Shown here piece by piece: positions 27,431 to 37,350 of a stretch of 64,000 bases of DNA. Below the pieces are notes generated by a model. It ran no database searches. It was given only the letters and a program-made list of their open reading frames with translations, and was not told where the DNA came from. Every line of letters begins with the position of its first letter. Position 1 is the stretch's first letter. The position numbers and the translations under genes were made by a program. This DNA is from Nannocystis pusilla. GTDB taxonomy: Bacteria > Myxococcota_A > Polyangia > Nannocystales > Nannocystaceae. The stretch is taken from the NCBI RefSeq assembly GCF_026626665.1, contig NZ_JAPNKE010000002.1, positions 10,560,001 through 10,624,000 of the forward strand, read 5' to 3'.

Positions 27431-28063
27431 TCACATCTCGGGCTCGCCGGCGATGCCGCACACCTTCCGGCAGCCGGTCCCGTCGAAGAACGCCTCGCTG
27501 CGGCCCTGGAACACGTACTGCGAGGTCACGCCGTTGCTGTCGAACACGCCGAACGGCAGCGGCGTGTAGCGGTAGGTCTCGTTGTACGTCTCCGGGCTGT
27601 ACTCTTCGAGCTGGATCCGGACCCCGTTCTTCGGCAGCACCACGCCGGCGGCGATGTCCTCCTCGCTCGGCTCCGGCGGCGCCGGCTGGCCCTTGGGCAC
27701 GAATTCGGTCCAGAGCATCTCCGTCTCGTCGTACTCGTACTCGAAGCAGCGGCAGTAGTAGCCGCCCTGCTCCGCGGCCAGGTCGCACTGGCTCGCCTTC
27801 AAGCCCTGCTCGCCCATCGAGTCGTTGCACGCCGCGGTGGCCACGATCTTCGCCTCCTTGTCGAAGAAGATCATGTACTTCTCCTGGCGCAGGCCGGAGC
27901 CGAAGTCGCTGATGGCGTCGCCGTCTTCGAGCGCGAACAGCGAGAGCACCCAGGTGCCTTGCTCGTCGAACAGCGGGATCGGTTCTTCCTTGCACCCGCC
28001 GGCGAGGACCGGGAGTGCGCAGGTGGTCGCTACGAGCGCGCGGATGAGAGCAGTCTTGTGCAT
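27431..28063 (-). CDS. Lipoprotein of unknown function
   Basis: 210-residue predicted lipoprotein. The chosen ATG 28063 gives MHKTALIRALVATTCALPVLAGGC, with lipobox AGG before the Cys. The mature part begins KEEPIPLFDEQGTWVLSLFALEDG and contains several cysteine pairs (ATAACND, YYCRCFEYEYDE, GCRKVCGI), suggesting a disulfide-stabilised periplasmic domain. The first strands (GTWVLSLFALEDG, YMIFFDKEAKIVATAACND) resemble META/lipocalin-like small beta-barrels, but no family can be assigned. The gene is divergent from dnaJ and lies 47 bases downstream of tRNA-Sec on the same strand, so the two could share a transcript reading out of its tail. Confidence 0.75.
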   Translation of the reverse strand: MHKTALIRALVATTCALPVLAGGCKEEPIPLFDEQGTWVLSLFALEDGDAISDFGSGLRQEKYMIFFDKEAKIVATAACNDSMGEQGLKASQCDLAAEQGGYYCRCFEYEYDETEMLWTEFVPKGQPAPPEPSEEDIAAGVVLPKNGVRIQLEEYSPETYNETYRYTPLPFGVFDSNGVTSQYVFQGRSEAFFDGTGCRKVCGIAGEPEM

Positions 28064-28174
28064 CGGGCAGTGTCCTCGGGGGCGCCACGCTACCACAAGC
28101 GTCATCGCCGCGCGCGCTCCGCTGAGCGCGTGGCGGTCCGCACGGCGGGCCTCGCCCGCTCGGGGGAGCCGTCG

Positions 28175-28203
28175 TTGACAGCGACCACGCAGGTGTTTAG
28201 CTT
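28175..28203 (+). promoter_or_regulatory. Candidate sigma-70 promoter of dnaJ
   Basis: TTGACA (28175-28180) is a perfect -35, followed by a 17-base spacer and TAGCTT (28198-28203) as -10. The predicted start site near 28210 would leave only a few bases before the GTG start at 28214, an essentially leaderless mRNA. Confidence 0.5.
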
Positions 28204-28213
28204 CTCGCGCGCG

Positions 28214-29333
28214 GTGCCCGCAAAACGCGATTACTATGAGGTTCTCGGGGTCGAAAAACGGCCCCCGCGCCAGACATCAAGCGCGCCTATCGCAAGGCCG
28301 CGATGCAGTGGCATCCCGACCGCAACCCCGGCAATCCCGAGGCCGAGGAGAAGTTCAAGGAGGCGGCCGAGGCGTTCGAGGTCTTGAGCGACGACGACAA
28401 GCGTCGGCTCTACGATCAATACGGGCACGAGGGCCCGTCGCGCGCCGGCTTCTCCGGCTTCCAGGGTACCGACGAGATCTTCAGCCGCTTCAGCGACCTG
28501 TTCGGCGACCTGTTCGGCAACCTCGGGTTCAGCGGCCGCCGCGACGGCCCGCAGCGCGGCGGGGACCTCAAGACCCGCGTGGTCATCCCGTTCGCCGAGG
28601 CGGTGTCCGGCGTCGAGCGCGAGCTCACGGTCCAGCGCCGCGAGGCCTGCGAGGACTGCAACGGCAGCGGCGCGGCCCCCGGCACCAAGCCGCAGACCTG
28701 CAGTCAGTGCGGCGGCCACGGCCAGGTGATCCACCGCCAGGGCTTCTTCACCATCCAGACCACCTGCCCGCGCTGTCAGGGCCAGGGGCAGATGATCACC
28801 ACGCCGTGCAAGACCTGCTCGGGCACCGGCGCGGTCCAGCGCGAGGCGACCCTCAAGGTCAACATCCCCGCCGGCGTCGACGACGGCCAGACCTTGCGGA
28901 TCCCCGGGCGCGGCATGGCCGGCGCCAAGGGCGGCCCGGCCGGCAACCTCTACGTCGAGGTCGCGGTCCAGCCCGACGAGCGGTTCCAGCGCGACGAGTA
29001 CGACGTCCACTCGAAGGTCACGATCTCGATGGTCCAGGCGGCGCTCGGCTGCACCGTCAAGGCCGCGACCCTGTCCGGCGACATCGACCTCGAGCTCGAG
29101 GCCGGCACCCAGCCGAACCACGTCGTCTCCCGCAAGGGCAAGGGCGTGCCCGTCATCGGCGGCCGCGGCTTCGGCGACCACCACATCCACGTCGAGGTCA
29201 CCGTGCCGACCAAGCTGTCGGGTGACCAGGAGGACCTGCTGCGCGAGCTCGCCGAGCTCGGCGGCGAGTCGGTCGCCGAGCCGAAGAAGGGTTTTTCAGT
29301 AGCCTGCGCCGGCGCAAGCGCGGCGGCTGCTGA
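28214..29333 (+). CDS. dnaJ: Chaperone DnaJ (two single-base frame breaks)
   Basis: Class A J-protein that stimulates DnaK ATPase and holds unfolded clients. It starts at GTG 28214 (PAKRDYYEVLGVEK). The J-domain HPD motif is in MQWHPDRNPG, followed by a Gly/Phe region and four zinc-finger repeats (CEDCNGSG, CSQCGGHG, CPRCQGQG, CKTCSGTG), then the C-terminal client-binding domains. The frame is broken twice. An A is missing from AAAAA at 28254-28258, between VEK and TAPAPDIKRAYRKAA. A T is missing from TTTTT at 29292-29296. Repairing the second gives GFFSSLRRRKRGGC and a stop at 29331-29333, the expected end. An essential chaperone with two breaks argues for sequence error. dnaK and grpE are not in this window. 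Confidence 0.88.
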
Positions 29334-29351
29334 GCCCGCTGCCGGCGAGCG

Positions 29352-29448
29352 AGAAGGGGCATGTCTGTTCGGGCATGCCCCTTCGTGCATGTCCGCATGG
29401 ACATGCCCGATTGGGCATGTATTAAACGCCCTGTCCGAGCAGACAGAC
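29352..29448. repeat. Motif cluster between dnaJ and the MOSC gene
   Basis: The gap holds successive palindromes: GGGGCATGTCTGTTCGGGCATGCCCC, then GCATGTCCGCATGGACATGC, then GCCCGATTGGGC and CTGTCCGAGCAGACAG. The last copy lies inside the 3' end of the MOSC gene and encodes its final residues (VCLLGQGV). The stacked stems between converging genes suggest a bidirectional terminator. Confidence 0.65.
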
Positions 29449-29922
29449 GGTGGCCCGCTCGCGGACCACGCCCTCGCGCAGGACGCGGGCGTAGAGGCGG
29501 CTCCAGCCGGGGTGCAGCTTGGCGGAGATCCGCTTGAACTCGCCGCCCTTGAACGAGCCGGCGATGGTGTTGCAGGGCGGGGCGGGGCCGGTGATCTCGA
29601 GGAGCACGTCGTCGCCGACGGCCAGGCGGTCGCCGACGCCGACGCGGTCCCAGTCGAGGCCGGCGATCGTGAGGTTCTCGCCGGTGGTGCCGGGGGCGAT
29701 CGGGTGGCCCTCGGCGGCCAGCGCCTCGATGCGCTCGAGCGCGAACAGGCAGACCGCGCGGTCGGGGCCGCCGTGGTGCCTGAGGTCGAGCTGGCGGTCG
29801 CCCGCGACCCCGCTGCTGGTCACGAGCGCGAGGCCGACGGCGTACTTCGGCACCCCGCCCGCGGGGTTGACGTGGACGCCGACGACGACGCCGCGCGCGT
29901 CCGGGGCCCGGTCCGTGGCCAT
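29422..29922 (-). CDS. MOSC domain protein
   Basis: 166-residue stand-alone MOSC domain, related to the sulfurtransferase end of molybdenum-cofactor sulfurases and to YiiM. Characteristic segments are GDRQLDLRHHGGPDRAVCLF, GTTGENLTIAGLDWDRVGVGD and the conserved Cys in GPAPPCNTI, thought to carry sulfur or bind the molybdenum cofactor. There is no signal peptide. A molybdenum-cofactor link fits the molybdopterin-fold protein at 9.7 kb only loosely. The upstream minus-strand lipoprotein ends 7 bases before its start, so they may be cotranscribed. The C-terminus is encoded by a copy of the dispersed motif. Confidence 0.82.
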   Translation of the reverse strand: MATDRAPDARGVVVGVHVNPAGGVPKYAVGLALVTSSGVAGDRQLDLRHHGGPDRAVCLFALERIEALAAEGHPIAPGTTGENLTIAGLDWDRVGVGDRLAVGDDVLLEITGPAPPCNTIAGSFKGGEFKRISAKLHPGWSRLYARVLREGVVRERATVCLLGQGV

Positions 29923-29929
29923 CAGCGCC

Positions 29930-30217
29930 TCACTTGGGGTCGCCGCAGCGCTGCAGCGCCTCCATCGACTCGGCCGCCAGCGCGCAGCGGACCTCGGCGG
30001 AGGTGCCCTCGCTCAGGCACTTGGCCTGCAGGTCCTTCGCCATGTCCTTGGCCAGCTGCGTGGTCTTGTCGGCCTCGGCCGCGCCCGCTCCGCCGCTCAT
30101 CAGCTTCTCGAAGTGGGCCGCGAACTGGGCGCACTCGGACTCCGTCGCCTTGCCGTTGGAACATGCCCCGAAGAGCAGGACGAAGGACGCGCAGGCGGGC
30201 AGGATGACGTGACGCAT
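29930..30217 (-). CDS. Small Cys-containing lipoprotein
   Basis: 95-residue predicted lipoprotein. MRHVILPACASFVLLFGAC is a signal peptide with lipobox FGAC. The mature part is helical, acidic, and has four further Cys (ESECAQF, AKCLSE, VRCALAA, LQRCGDPK) spaced as in a small disulfide-linked helical bundle. Similar small helical Cys-rich lipoproteins are common in myxobacteria, with no known function. It is seven bases upstream of the MOSC gene on the same strand. Confidence 0.75.
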   Translation of the reverse strand: MRHVILPACASFVLLFGACSNGKATESECAQFAAHFEKLMSGGAGAAEADKTTQLAKDMAKDLQAKCLSEGTSAEVRCALAAESMEALQRCGDPK

Positions 30218-30306
30218 GAGGGGTCCTCGGGACTGGCTTACGGGCGAAGGTAGACGAAGTCGAGGCGCGGATGCGCTCCGCCCGCTGCGCGGCCGAGGAG
30301 GTCGCT

Positions 30307-31944
30307 CTAGCCGGCGTTCATGAACGGATAGCGGAAGTCGCGGAGCGGCGCGAAGGTCTCCTTGATCGTCCGCGGGGAGATCCACCGCACCAGGTTGAGC
30401 AGGCTGCCGGCCTTGTCGTTGGTGCCGCTGGCCTTGCTGCCGCCGAACGGCTGCTGACCGACGACGGCGCCGGTCGGTTTGTCGTTGATGTAGAAGTTGC
30501 CGGCCGCGTGGCGCAGCGTCCGGGTCGCGTCGACGATCGCCTGCCGGTTCTCGGCGAAGATGGCGCCGGTCAGCGCGTACTCGCTGCCGCGCTCGCACAG
30601 CGCGAGGGTCTCCTCGAAGCGCGCCTGCGGGTAGATGTGGATCGTCAGCACCGGCCCGAACAGCTCCTCCTTCATCGTCCGGTACTCCGGCTCGACCCCG
30701 GCGATGACCGTGGGGCGGATGAAGAAGCCGGTCTTGTCGTCGCTCTCGCCGCCGATGACCTCGCCGACGCGCCCGCCCTGGCGGCTGCGCGCCTCCTCGA
30801 TCGCCTCGCGCAGCTTGGCGTAGGCGCGGGCGTCGATCACCGCGCCCATGAAGTTGGTGAAGTCGCTGACGTCGCCGACCTTGATGCTGGCGATGCCGTC
30901 GCCGAGGTGCTCCCGCACCTGCGGCCACAGGTTGTCGGGGATATAGGCCCGCGAGGCGGCCGAGCACTTCTGGCCCTGGTACTCGAAGGCGCCGCGCAGC
31001 AGGTTGTGCGCCAGCGACTGCACGTCCGCGCTCGGGTGGGCGAACACGAAGTCCTTGCCACCTGTCTCTCCGACCAGGCGCGGATAGCTGACGTAGTTGT
31101 CGATGTTGTTGCCGATCGACCGCCACATCTGCTTGAACACCGGGGTCGAGCCGGTGAAGTGGACGCCGGCCAGGTCGCGGTGGGCCAGCACCTGCTCGCC
31201 GATGGCGGCGGGCGAGCCGGGCACGAAGTTGATGACCCCCGGGGGCAGGCCGGCCGCCTGCAGCAGCTCCATGATCACCGAGCCCGACAGCACCGCGGTC
31301 GAGGCCGGCTTCCACACCACCGTGTTGCCGCACAGCGCCGGCGCCGTCGGCAGGTTGCCGGCGATCGAGGTGAAGTTGAACGGCGTCACGGCGAACACGA
31401 AGCCGTCGAGCGGGCGGTACTCGACGCGGTTCCACGTGCCCGGCGACGAGATCGGCTGCTCGCCGTAAAGCTGCGTCAGGTAGTGGACATTGAAGTGGAA
31501 GAAGTCGATGAGCTCGCAGGCCGCGTCGATCTCGGCCTGGTGCGCGGTCTTCGACTGGTTCAGCATCGTCGCCGCGTTGAGCCGGTCGCGGAACGGCCCG
31601 CGCAGCAGCGCCGCCGCTCGCAGGAAGATCGCCGCCCGCTGGTCCCACGGCATCGCCGCCCACTCGCCGCGGGCCGCCTGTGCCGCCGCGATGGCGTCGC
31701 CGACCTCGCGGGTCCCGGCCTGGTGGAACCCGCCGAGCTCGGCCTTCCGCTGGTGGGGGCAGACGATGGGGCTGATGTTCCCGGTCCGCACCGCCTTGCC
31801 GCCGATCCACAGCGGCAGGTCGAACTTCTTATTGGCGAGCTCGGCGTAGGTGGCCTTGAGCGAAGCCCGTTCCGGCGTGTCGGGCGCGTACGTGCGCACG
31901 GCTTCGTTGACGGGGTCGGGGACGCGGAACAGGCCAAACGACAT
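30307..31944 (-). CDS. pruA: L-glutamate gamma-semialdehyde (P5C) dehydrogenase
   Basis: 545-residue aldehyde dehydrogenase of the stand-alone P5CDH group (similar in size to mitochondrial ALDH4A1). It oxidises glutamate semialdehyde to glutamate with NAD+, the second step of proline breakdown. The catalytic Cys is in FEYQGQKCSAASRAYIP and the active-site Glu region is VGETGGKDFVFAHPSAD. The N-terminus SFGLFRVPDPVNEAVRTYAPDTPER is typical of the family and fixes the start at 31944. No proline dehydrogenase gene is adjacent, and the gene appears monocistronic. A dispersed-motif copy at 31,057-31,075 overlaps the GETGG codons, using GGA, ACA and GGT where the gene otherwise prefers GC-ending codons. 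Confidence 0.93.
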   Translation of the reverse strand: MSFGLFRVPDPVNEAVRTYAPDTPERASLKATYAELANKKFDLPLWIGGKAVRTGNISPIVCPHQRKAELGGFHQAGTREVGDAIAAAQAARGEWAAMPWDQRAAIFLRAAALLRGPFRDRLNAATMLNQSKTAHQAEIDAACELIDFFHFNVHYLTQLYGEQPISSPGTWNRVEYRPLDGFVFAVTPFNFTSIAGNLPTAPALCGNTVVWKPASTAVLSGSVIMELLQAAGLPPGVINFVPGSPAAIGEQVLAHRDLAGVHFTGSTPVFKQMWRSIGNNIDNYVSYPRLVGETGGKDFVFAHPSADVQSLAHNLLRGAFEYQGQKCSAASRAYIPDNLWPQVREHLGDGIASIKVGDVSDFTNFMGAVIDARAYAKLREAIEEARSRQGGRVGEVIGGESDDKTGFFIRPTVIAGVEPEYRTMKEELFGPVLTIHIYPQARFEETLALCERGSEYALTGAIFAENRQAIVDATRTLRHAAGNFYINDKPTGAVVGQQPFGGSKASGTNDKAGSLLNLVRWISPRTIKETFAPLRDFRYPFMNAG

Positions 31945-32045
31945 CAGGGCGGTCTCCAGGCTGGCGCAAGCATGCACGGAATCCCGGCCGTCGGCGACGG
32001 TCGCGGTGGCTCCAGGGCATGCCGCCCAGGCGGGCGCGAAGGCTA

Positions 32046-32719
32046 TCAGGCTCCGGGCTCGCTGACAGCGGCCTGCGTGCGCGGGCTCGCGCACATCGGG
32101 GGTCGGCGTCGGCGAGGAAGGAGCGCGAGGAGGGCGAGGCCGGCGAGGCCAGCGGGGCCGCTGGCGGCCAGGTCGCAGCCGCGGCGGGTGGCCGGCGCCG
32201 GGGCGTCCAGGGCCGGCGGCGGGGCCGGGGGCTCGATCCGGGGCGGTTCGCGGCTCTGCGTCTCCGGCGAAGCCGGGGCGGGGGCGGCGTGCCGGCGCCG
32301 AGGGCTGCGAGATCTTCGTCGGCGGTGCCCATCTGGCGGGTGCGGGAGCACATCGTGTCGCCGAGATCGCCCTCGGCGGTGCGGTGGGCGTAGACCAGGT
32401 ATTTACCGAGCACGAAGCTGCGGCCGCACGCGGCGCTGCTCGAGCGGGTCACGAGGGTCGTCGACGCCGGCAGGTCGCCCTTGAACACGCGCTGGACGGC
32501 GAGCGCGTAGCGGACCATGCCGGTGCCGTCGGAGGTCTGGACGGTCTCGACGCGGCCTTCGAACACGGCCTCGGCCTGGTCGCGGGCGACCGTGGGCGCG
32601 GGTGGCGGCATGCAGCTGCAGGCCTGCACCTCGTGAGGAACCGCCCAGACTGCGACCGCGACCAGGCTCACGGCGAGGAGGATTGGGCGTTGCCGGTGCA
32701 AGTCCCGCAAGCTAACCAC
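32046..32719 (-). CDS. TIMP/NTR-like secreted protein with MYXO-CTERM-like tail (frame break)
   Basis: Exported protein of about 224 residues. A signal peptide ends EVQA before CSCMPPPAP, so the mature protein would start with the CSC motif typical of TIMP/netrin-like OB folds. The rest fits that family: VFEGRVETV, VQRVFKGDL, ACGRSFVLGKYLVYA, CSRTRQMGTADEDLAALG. The frame is lost at 32272-32290 in a C/G run. One added base continues it as a Pro/Ala spacer (PETQSREPPRIEPPAP), then RRGCDLAASGPAGLAGLALLALLPRRRRPP, a sorting-type tail. It may be a surface-bound protease inhibitor, a role taken from the animal family and unproven in bacteria. It is separated from pruA by 101 bases. Confidence 0.72.
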
Positions 32720-32830
32720 GCACCGGCGCGCCCGGCAAGCGGCGTGCCGGCCTCGGGGCCTTGTGGCGCCTAACGATCGTCGCCGATCGGGGCGCGGCCC
32801 TGAACGAGGTTATTTGCGAGGAAGCCAGCG

Positions 32831-34438
<1,608 letters not shown>

Positions 34439-34445
34439 GCGCAGC

Positions 34446-34522
34446 TTCCTTCGGACATGTCCAGGCGGGCATGTCCGAAAGGCCCTGTCCTGAGGGCTCT
34501 GTCCGCGAGGGCAGGGCCCTCA
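34446..34522. repeat. Motif cluster in a convergent gap
   Basis: CTTCGGACATGTCCAGGCGGGCATGTCCGAAAG is followed by CCCTGTCCTGAGGG and CTGTCCGCGAGGGCAG, several partly nested inverted repeats. The cluster fills the 81-base gap between the converging ABC-F and transglycosylase genes and touches the latter's stop codon. A strong stem GGGCCCTGC/GCAGGGCCC can form near its end. Confidence 0.65.
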
Positions 34523-35146
34523 GAACATCTTCTTGGCCGCGTTGATCTTCTCGACGTACTTCTTGCTGCCCTCGGGCACGCCGCGCTTGCCGGCCTTGCG
34601 CCACTTGAGCACGTGCCCGGGCCCGCCGTGGTAGGCGGCCAGCCCGAGGTCGGTGTTGCCGTCGAACTTGCGGATCATGCGGGCCAGGTAGAGGCTGCCG
34701 GCGCGCACGTTGAAGCCGGGGTCGAGCGGACGCGAGCGCTCGCCGAGGCTGCTCGCCAGCTCGCGCGCGGTCGACGGCATCAGCTGCATGAGCCCCTGCG
34801 TGCCGCCGGGGCCGCGAGCACGCGCGTTGAACTTGCTCTCGACCCAGATCACCGCGTTGATGAGCCGCGGGTCGAGCTTGTTGTTCTTCGCCGCCGACTT
34901 CACGTGCGGCTGCACCGCCGCGATCTCCTTGCGCTGCGAGGCAGGCCAGCGTTCGCAGGCGTCGCCCCCGCCGCCGTCCTGCGGGTCCAGCGAGGCTTCC
35001 GCGGGAGATCGCGCAGGCTCCACGCGTGAGGTGGCACAGCCGGGAGCCCCGAGGGCGGCCCCCAGCAACATCCAAACAACGGTCCATCGCGCATGGCGGA
35101 GGCTCTTGAGGGCTCGCGGCGCGGTCGAAGGCTGTAGGGTAGTCAT
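34520..35146 (-). CDS. Lytic transglycosylase (SLT domain)
   Basis: 208-residue exported murein hydrolase that cleaves the MurNAc-GlcNAc bond to form 1,6-anhydro ends. After a basic hydrophobic N-terminus ending ALGAPGC (a weak lipobox) comes a short spacer. The SLT fold follows: LINAVIWVESKFNARARGPGGTQGLMQLMP, with catalytic Glu in the WVESKF motif and the GLMQLMP signature, then AYHGGPGHVLKWRKAG. The length is typical of small MltC/Slt-like enzymes. The gene is convergent with the ABC-F gene and divergent from the metzincin-like gene at 35.3 kb. Confidence 0.9.
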   Translation of the reverse strand: MTTLQPSTAPRALKSLRHARWTVVWMLLGAALGAPGCATSRVEPARSPAEASLDPQDGGGGDACERWPASQRKEIAAVQPHVKSAAKNNKLDPRLINAVIWVESKFNARARGPGGTQGLMQLMPSTARELASSLGERSRPLDPGFNVRAGSLYLARMIRKFDGNTDLGLAAYHGGPGHVLKWRKAGKRGVPEGSKKYVEKINAAKKMF

Positions 35147-35292
35147 GGGTGTGAAATATCCTACATTGTCCGGGGAGGACCCAGAGTTTAGCGAAAATCG
35201 AGGCGGGCGTGCATCTCGCCACGCGTGCTCGAAGGGAATGTTCGTATGATGGGTTCTCGTAGCTCGCCAGGCGCGCGGGCAGGAGCGGAGAC

Positions 35293-36813
35293 ATGGCTTT
35301 GAAGGCAGACGCAATTCTCCTCCTCTGCGGCGTGACGGTCGGGCTGCCGGCGGTCGCCGCGGCCGCCGACGGCGAGCGATACGACCCCTACGCGAAGATG
35401 GCCACCGGCGCGCATCACTACGACATGCGCGAGGTGTTGCAGGCGCGTGGCAAGTTCGTGGCCGAACCGGTCCAGCAGCCGGACCTGTCGCTGCTCGACT
35501 CGCTGCCCCTGAGCGCGCGCGCGTCGGAGCCGCAGGCGCCCGGGCAGCTGCCCGAGGGGTGGGTGCAGATCGGCGAGGTCGTGCAGCGGCGCGAGATCGC
35601 CGAGGGCCGCAAGCAGATCGACCCAAAGCCGCTGCCGGCCTGGGAGGACATCGAGGGCAACCAGTACCCGCGCAAGGGCACGGTGTTCCTCAACTTCAAC
35701 GGCGGCATGCTCAAGGCCGGCGACGACAACTCGGCCGAGAACAAGTCGACGCTGGCCCGCCACAACCACCCGTACCCGGTGTTCAACGGCTCGGAGGCGA
35801 CCGCGCTGACCCTGATCCAGGCGGTCCAGCAGGACCTCGAGACGCTCGGCGTCCGCGTCCTCTACCTCAACCGCCCGAGCAAGACCGTGCCCTACACGAT
35901 GGCGATGGTCGGCGGCTCGTGGTCCGACACCAACATCAGCGACCCGGCCGGCGGCGTCGCCCTGGGCACCGACTGCGAGGACCGCGACCAGCGCAACGTG
36001 GTCTACGCGTTCGACAGCAGCTCGGCGACGATCAGCCAGGAGGTCGCCCACGCGTGGGGCCTCGACCACACGCTCGGTAGCGATCGCATCATGAGCTACC
36101 AGGCCGGCAACAACAAGCACTTCGGCGACAACTGCCAGGCCCTGTGCGAGGAGCAGTGTCAGGGCCCCGGCACCATCGGCTGCCGCCTGATCCACGAGAT
36201 CTACTGCGGCGTGGACAGCGAGCAGCAGAACGACCTCGCGGAGCTCAACAAGATCTTCGGCACCCCCGAGCCCGACACCGAGCCGCCCACGGTCAACATC
36301 TTGCCCGACGGCGACGTGATCGAGCTGGAGGTCGGCGCCAACATCGAGGTCAAGGCCGACATCCACGACAACTACGGCGGCGTCGGCTGGCGCATCAAGG
36401 TCAGCCGCGACGGCCAGGTCGCGCTCGACGAGGTCGACTACGAGAAGGTCGGCGCCTGGTACTTCTCCAACCTGGAGGCCGGCACCTACGAGGTCGTGCT
36501 CGAGGCCGAGGACCACGCCGAGCACGTGGTCCAGGACAAGCTGACGATCCTCGTCGGCACGCCGAGCCCGCCCACCAGCACCGGGGGCGACAGCGAGGGC
36601 GACAGCGAGGGCACCACTGCCGGCGTCGACTCCGACTCCGACGACACCGGGGGATCTGCCAGCGACGGCAGCACCTCCGAAGTGGGTCCGGGCGCCGACG
36701 ACAAGGGCGGGTGCGAGTGCCGCAGCACCGACCAGGGGGCGGGCAGCGCGCTCGGCTTGCCGCTCCTCGGCTTGTGGCTGGCCCACCGGGCCCGCCGGCG
36801 CCGCCGGGCCTGA
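35293..36813 (+). CDS. Metzincin-like MYXO-CTERM protein with Gln in place of the first zinc His
   Basis: 506-residue secreted protein. Its signal peptide ends AVAAA before DGERYDPYAK. The region QEVAHAWGLDH (residues 249-259) fits the metzincin pattern HExxHxxGxxH except that the first His is Gln. A Met-turn-like DRIMSYQAG follows only about 5 residues later, and paired cysteines come next (CQALCEEQCQGPGTIGC). An Ig-like domain (about 335-420, TVNILPDGDVIELEVGANIEV) precedes a Thr/Ser/Gly/Asp spacer. The tail is CECRSTDQG, a hydrophobic helix and RARRRRRA (MYXO-CTERM). The Gln substitution may abolish or alter zinc binding, so activity is uncertain. The Ca or zinc status cannot be read from sequence. 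Confidence 0.82.
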   Translation: MALKADAILLLCGVTVGLPAVAAAADGERYDPYAKMATGAHHYDMREVLQARGKFVAEPVQQPDLSLLDSLPLSARASEPQAPGQLPEGWVQIGEVVQRREIAEGRKQIDPKPLPAWEDIEGNQYPRKGTVFLNFNGGMLKAGDDNSAENKSTLARHNHPYPVFNGSEATALTLIQAVQQDLETLGVRVLYLNRPSKTVPYTMAMVGGSWSDTNISDPAGGVALGTDCEDRDQRNVVYAFDSSSATISQEVAHAWGLDHTLGSDRIMSYQAGNNKHFGDNCQALCEEQCQGPGTIGCRLIHEIYCGVDSEQQNDLAELNKIFGTPEPDTEPPTVNILPDGDVIELEVGANIEVKADIHDNYGGVGWRIKVSRDGQVALDEVDYEKVGAWYFSNLEAGTYEVVLEAEDHAEHVVQDKLTILVGTPSPPTSTGGDSEGDSEGTTAGVDSDSDDTGGSASDGSTSEVGPGADDKGGCECRSTDQGAGSALGLPLLGLWLAHRARRRRRA

Positions 36814-36869
36814 AGCCGTCGGCGGTCCGTGCGCGGACGCGCGCGTGACCTCGACCGCGCCCCCGCGGC

Positions 36870-36899
36870 TTGACCGGCCCGGGCGGCCACGCATATAAG
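36870..36899 (+). promoter_or_regulatory. Promoter of the rplU-rpmA-obgE operon
   Basis: TTGACC (36870-36875), an 18-base spacer and TATAAG (36894-36899) make the best sigma-70-like promoter in the window. The start site would fall near 36906, leaving a leader of about 100 bases before the GTG of rplU. That is long enough for the autoregulatory leader structures known upstream of ribosomal-protein operons, although I did not derive a specific fold. Confidence 0.65.
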
Positions 36900-37007
36900 C
36901 CTGTTCCTCGCGCCCGGCGGGGGTCTCGAAGAACGATCCGGGCGGTCGCAGCCACCATCTGGCTGCCGCGCGGGCGGGCGGATCGCCCCAGAGAATGCGA
37001 GCGCTTC

Positions 37008-37328
37008 GTGTCTGAGAACCAGCAAGCCATCATTCGTACCGGCGGGCGGCAGTTCCGCGTCAGCACCGGTTCCGTGCTCCGCGTCGAGAAGCTCCCGGTG
37101 GAAGCCGGCGCCACAATCGACTTCGAGGTGCTGCTCGTCGGCCAGGGCGACGCCGTGAAGATCGGCAAGCCGCTGGTCTCGGGCGCCAAGGTCGAGGCCA
37201 AGGTCGTGAGCCACGGGCGCGGGCCCAAGCTCATCGTCTACAAGTTCCGCAAGCGCACCAACTACCGCAAGAAGCAGGGCCACCGGCAGGCCTACACCGA
37301 GGTGAAGATCACCTCGATCACCGGCTGA
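37008..37328 (+). CDS. rplU: 50S ribosomal protein L21
   Basis: 106-residue L21, which binds 23S rRNA in the large subunit. The GTG start at 37008 (SENQQAIIRTGGRQFRVSTG) gives the expected length. Upstream in-frame ATGs would add an unrelated arginine-rich extension. The conserved stretches QYRV-like GRQFRV, GKPLVSGAKVEAKVV and the C-terminal KFRKRTNYRKKQGHRQAYTEV are clear. It is the first gene of the canonical L21-L27-Obg operon, 22 bases before rpmA, and is preceded by the promoter at 36870-36899. Confidence 0.96.
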   Translation: MSENQQAIIRTGGRQFRVSTGSVLRVEKLPVEAGATIDFEVLLVGQGDAVKIGKPLVSGAKVEAKVVSHGRGPKLIVYKFRKRTNYRKKQGHRQAYTEVKITSITG

Positions 37329-37350
37329 ACCGCGCCGCTGGAGAACGACG

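Noticed and set aside
28214..29333. Programmed frameshifting in dnaJ at A5 and T5 runs
   Set aside because: No shift-stimulating structure or conserved precedent is known for dnaJ, and the same kind of break occurs in ten other unrelated genes, so sequence error is simpler.
29334..30207. Extension of DnaJ to about 30.2 kb
   Set aside because: It arises only from the missing T at 29292-29296. The extension is antisense to the MOSC and lipoprotein genes and contains no known domain.
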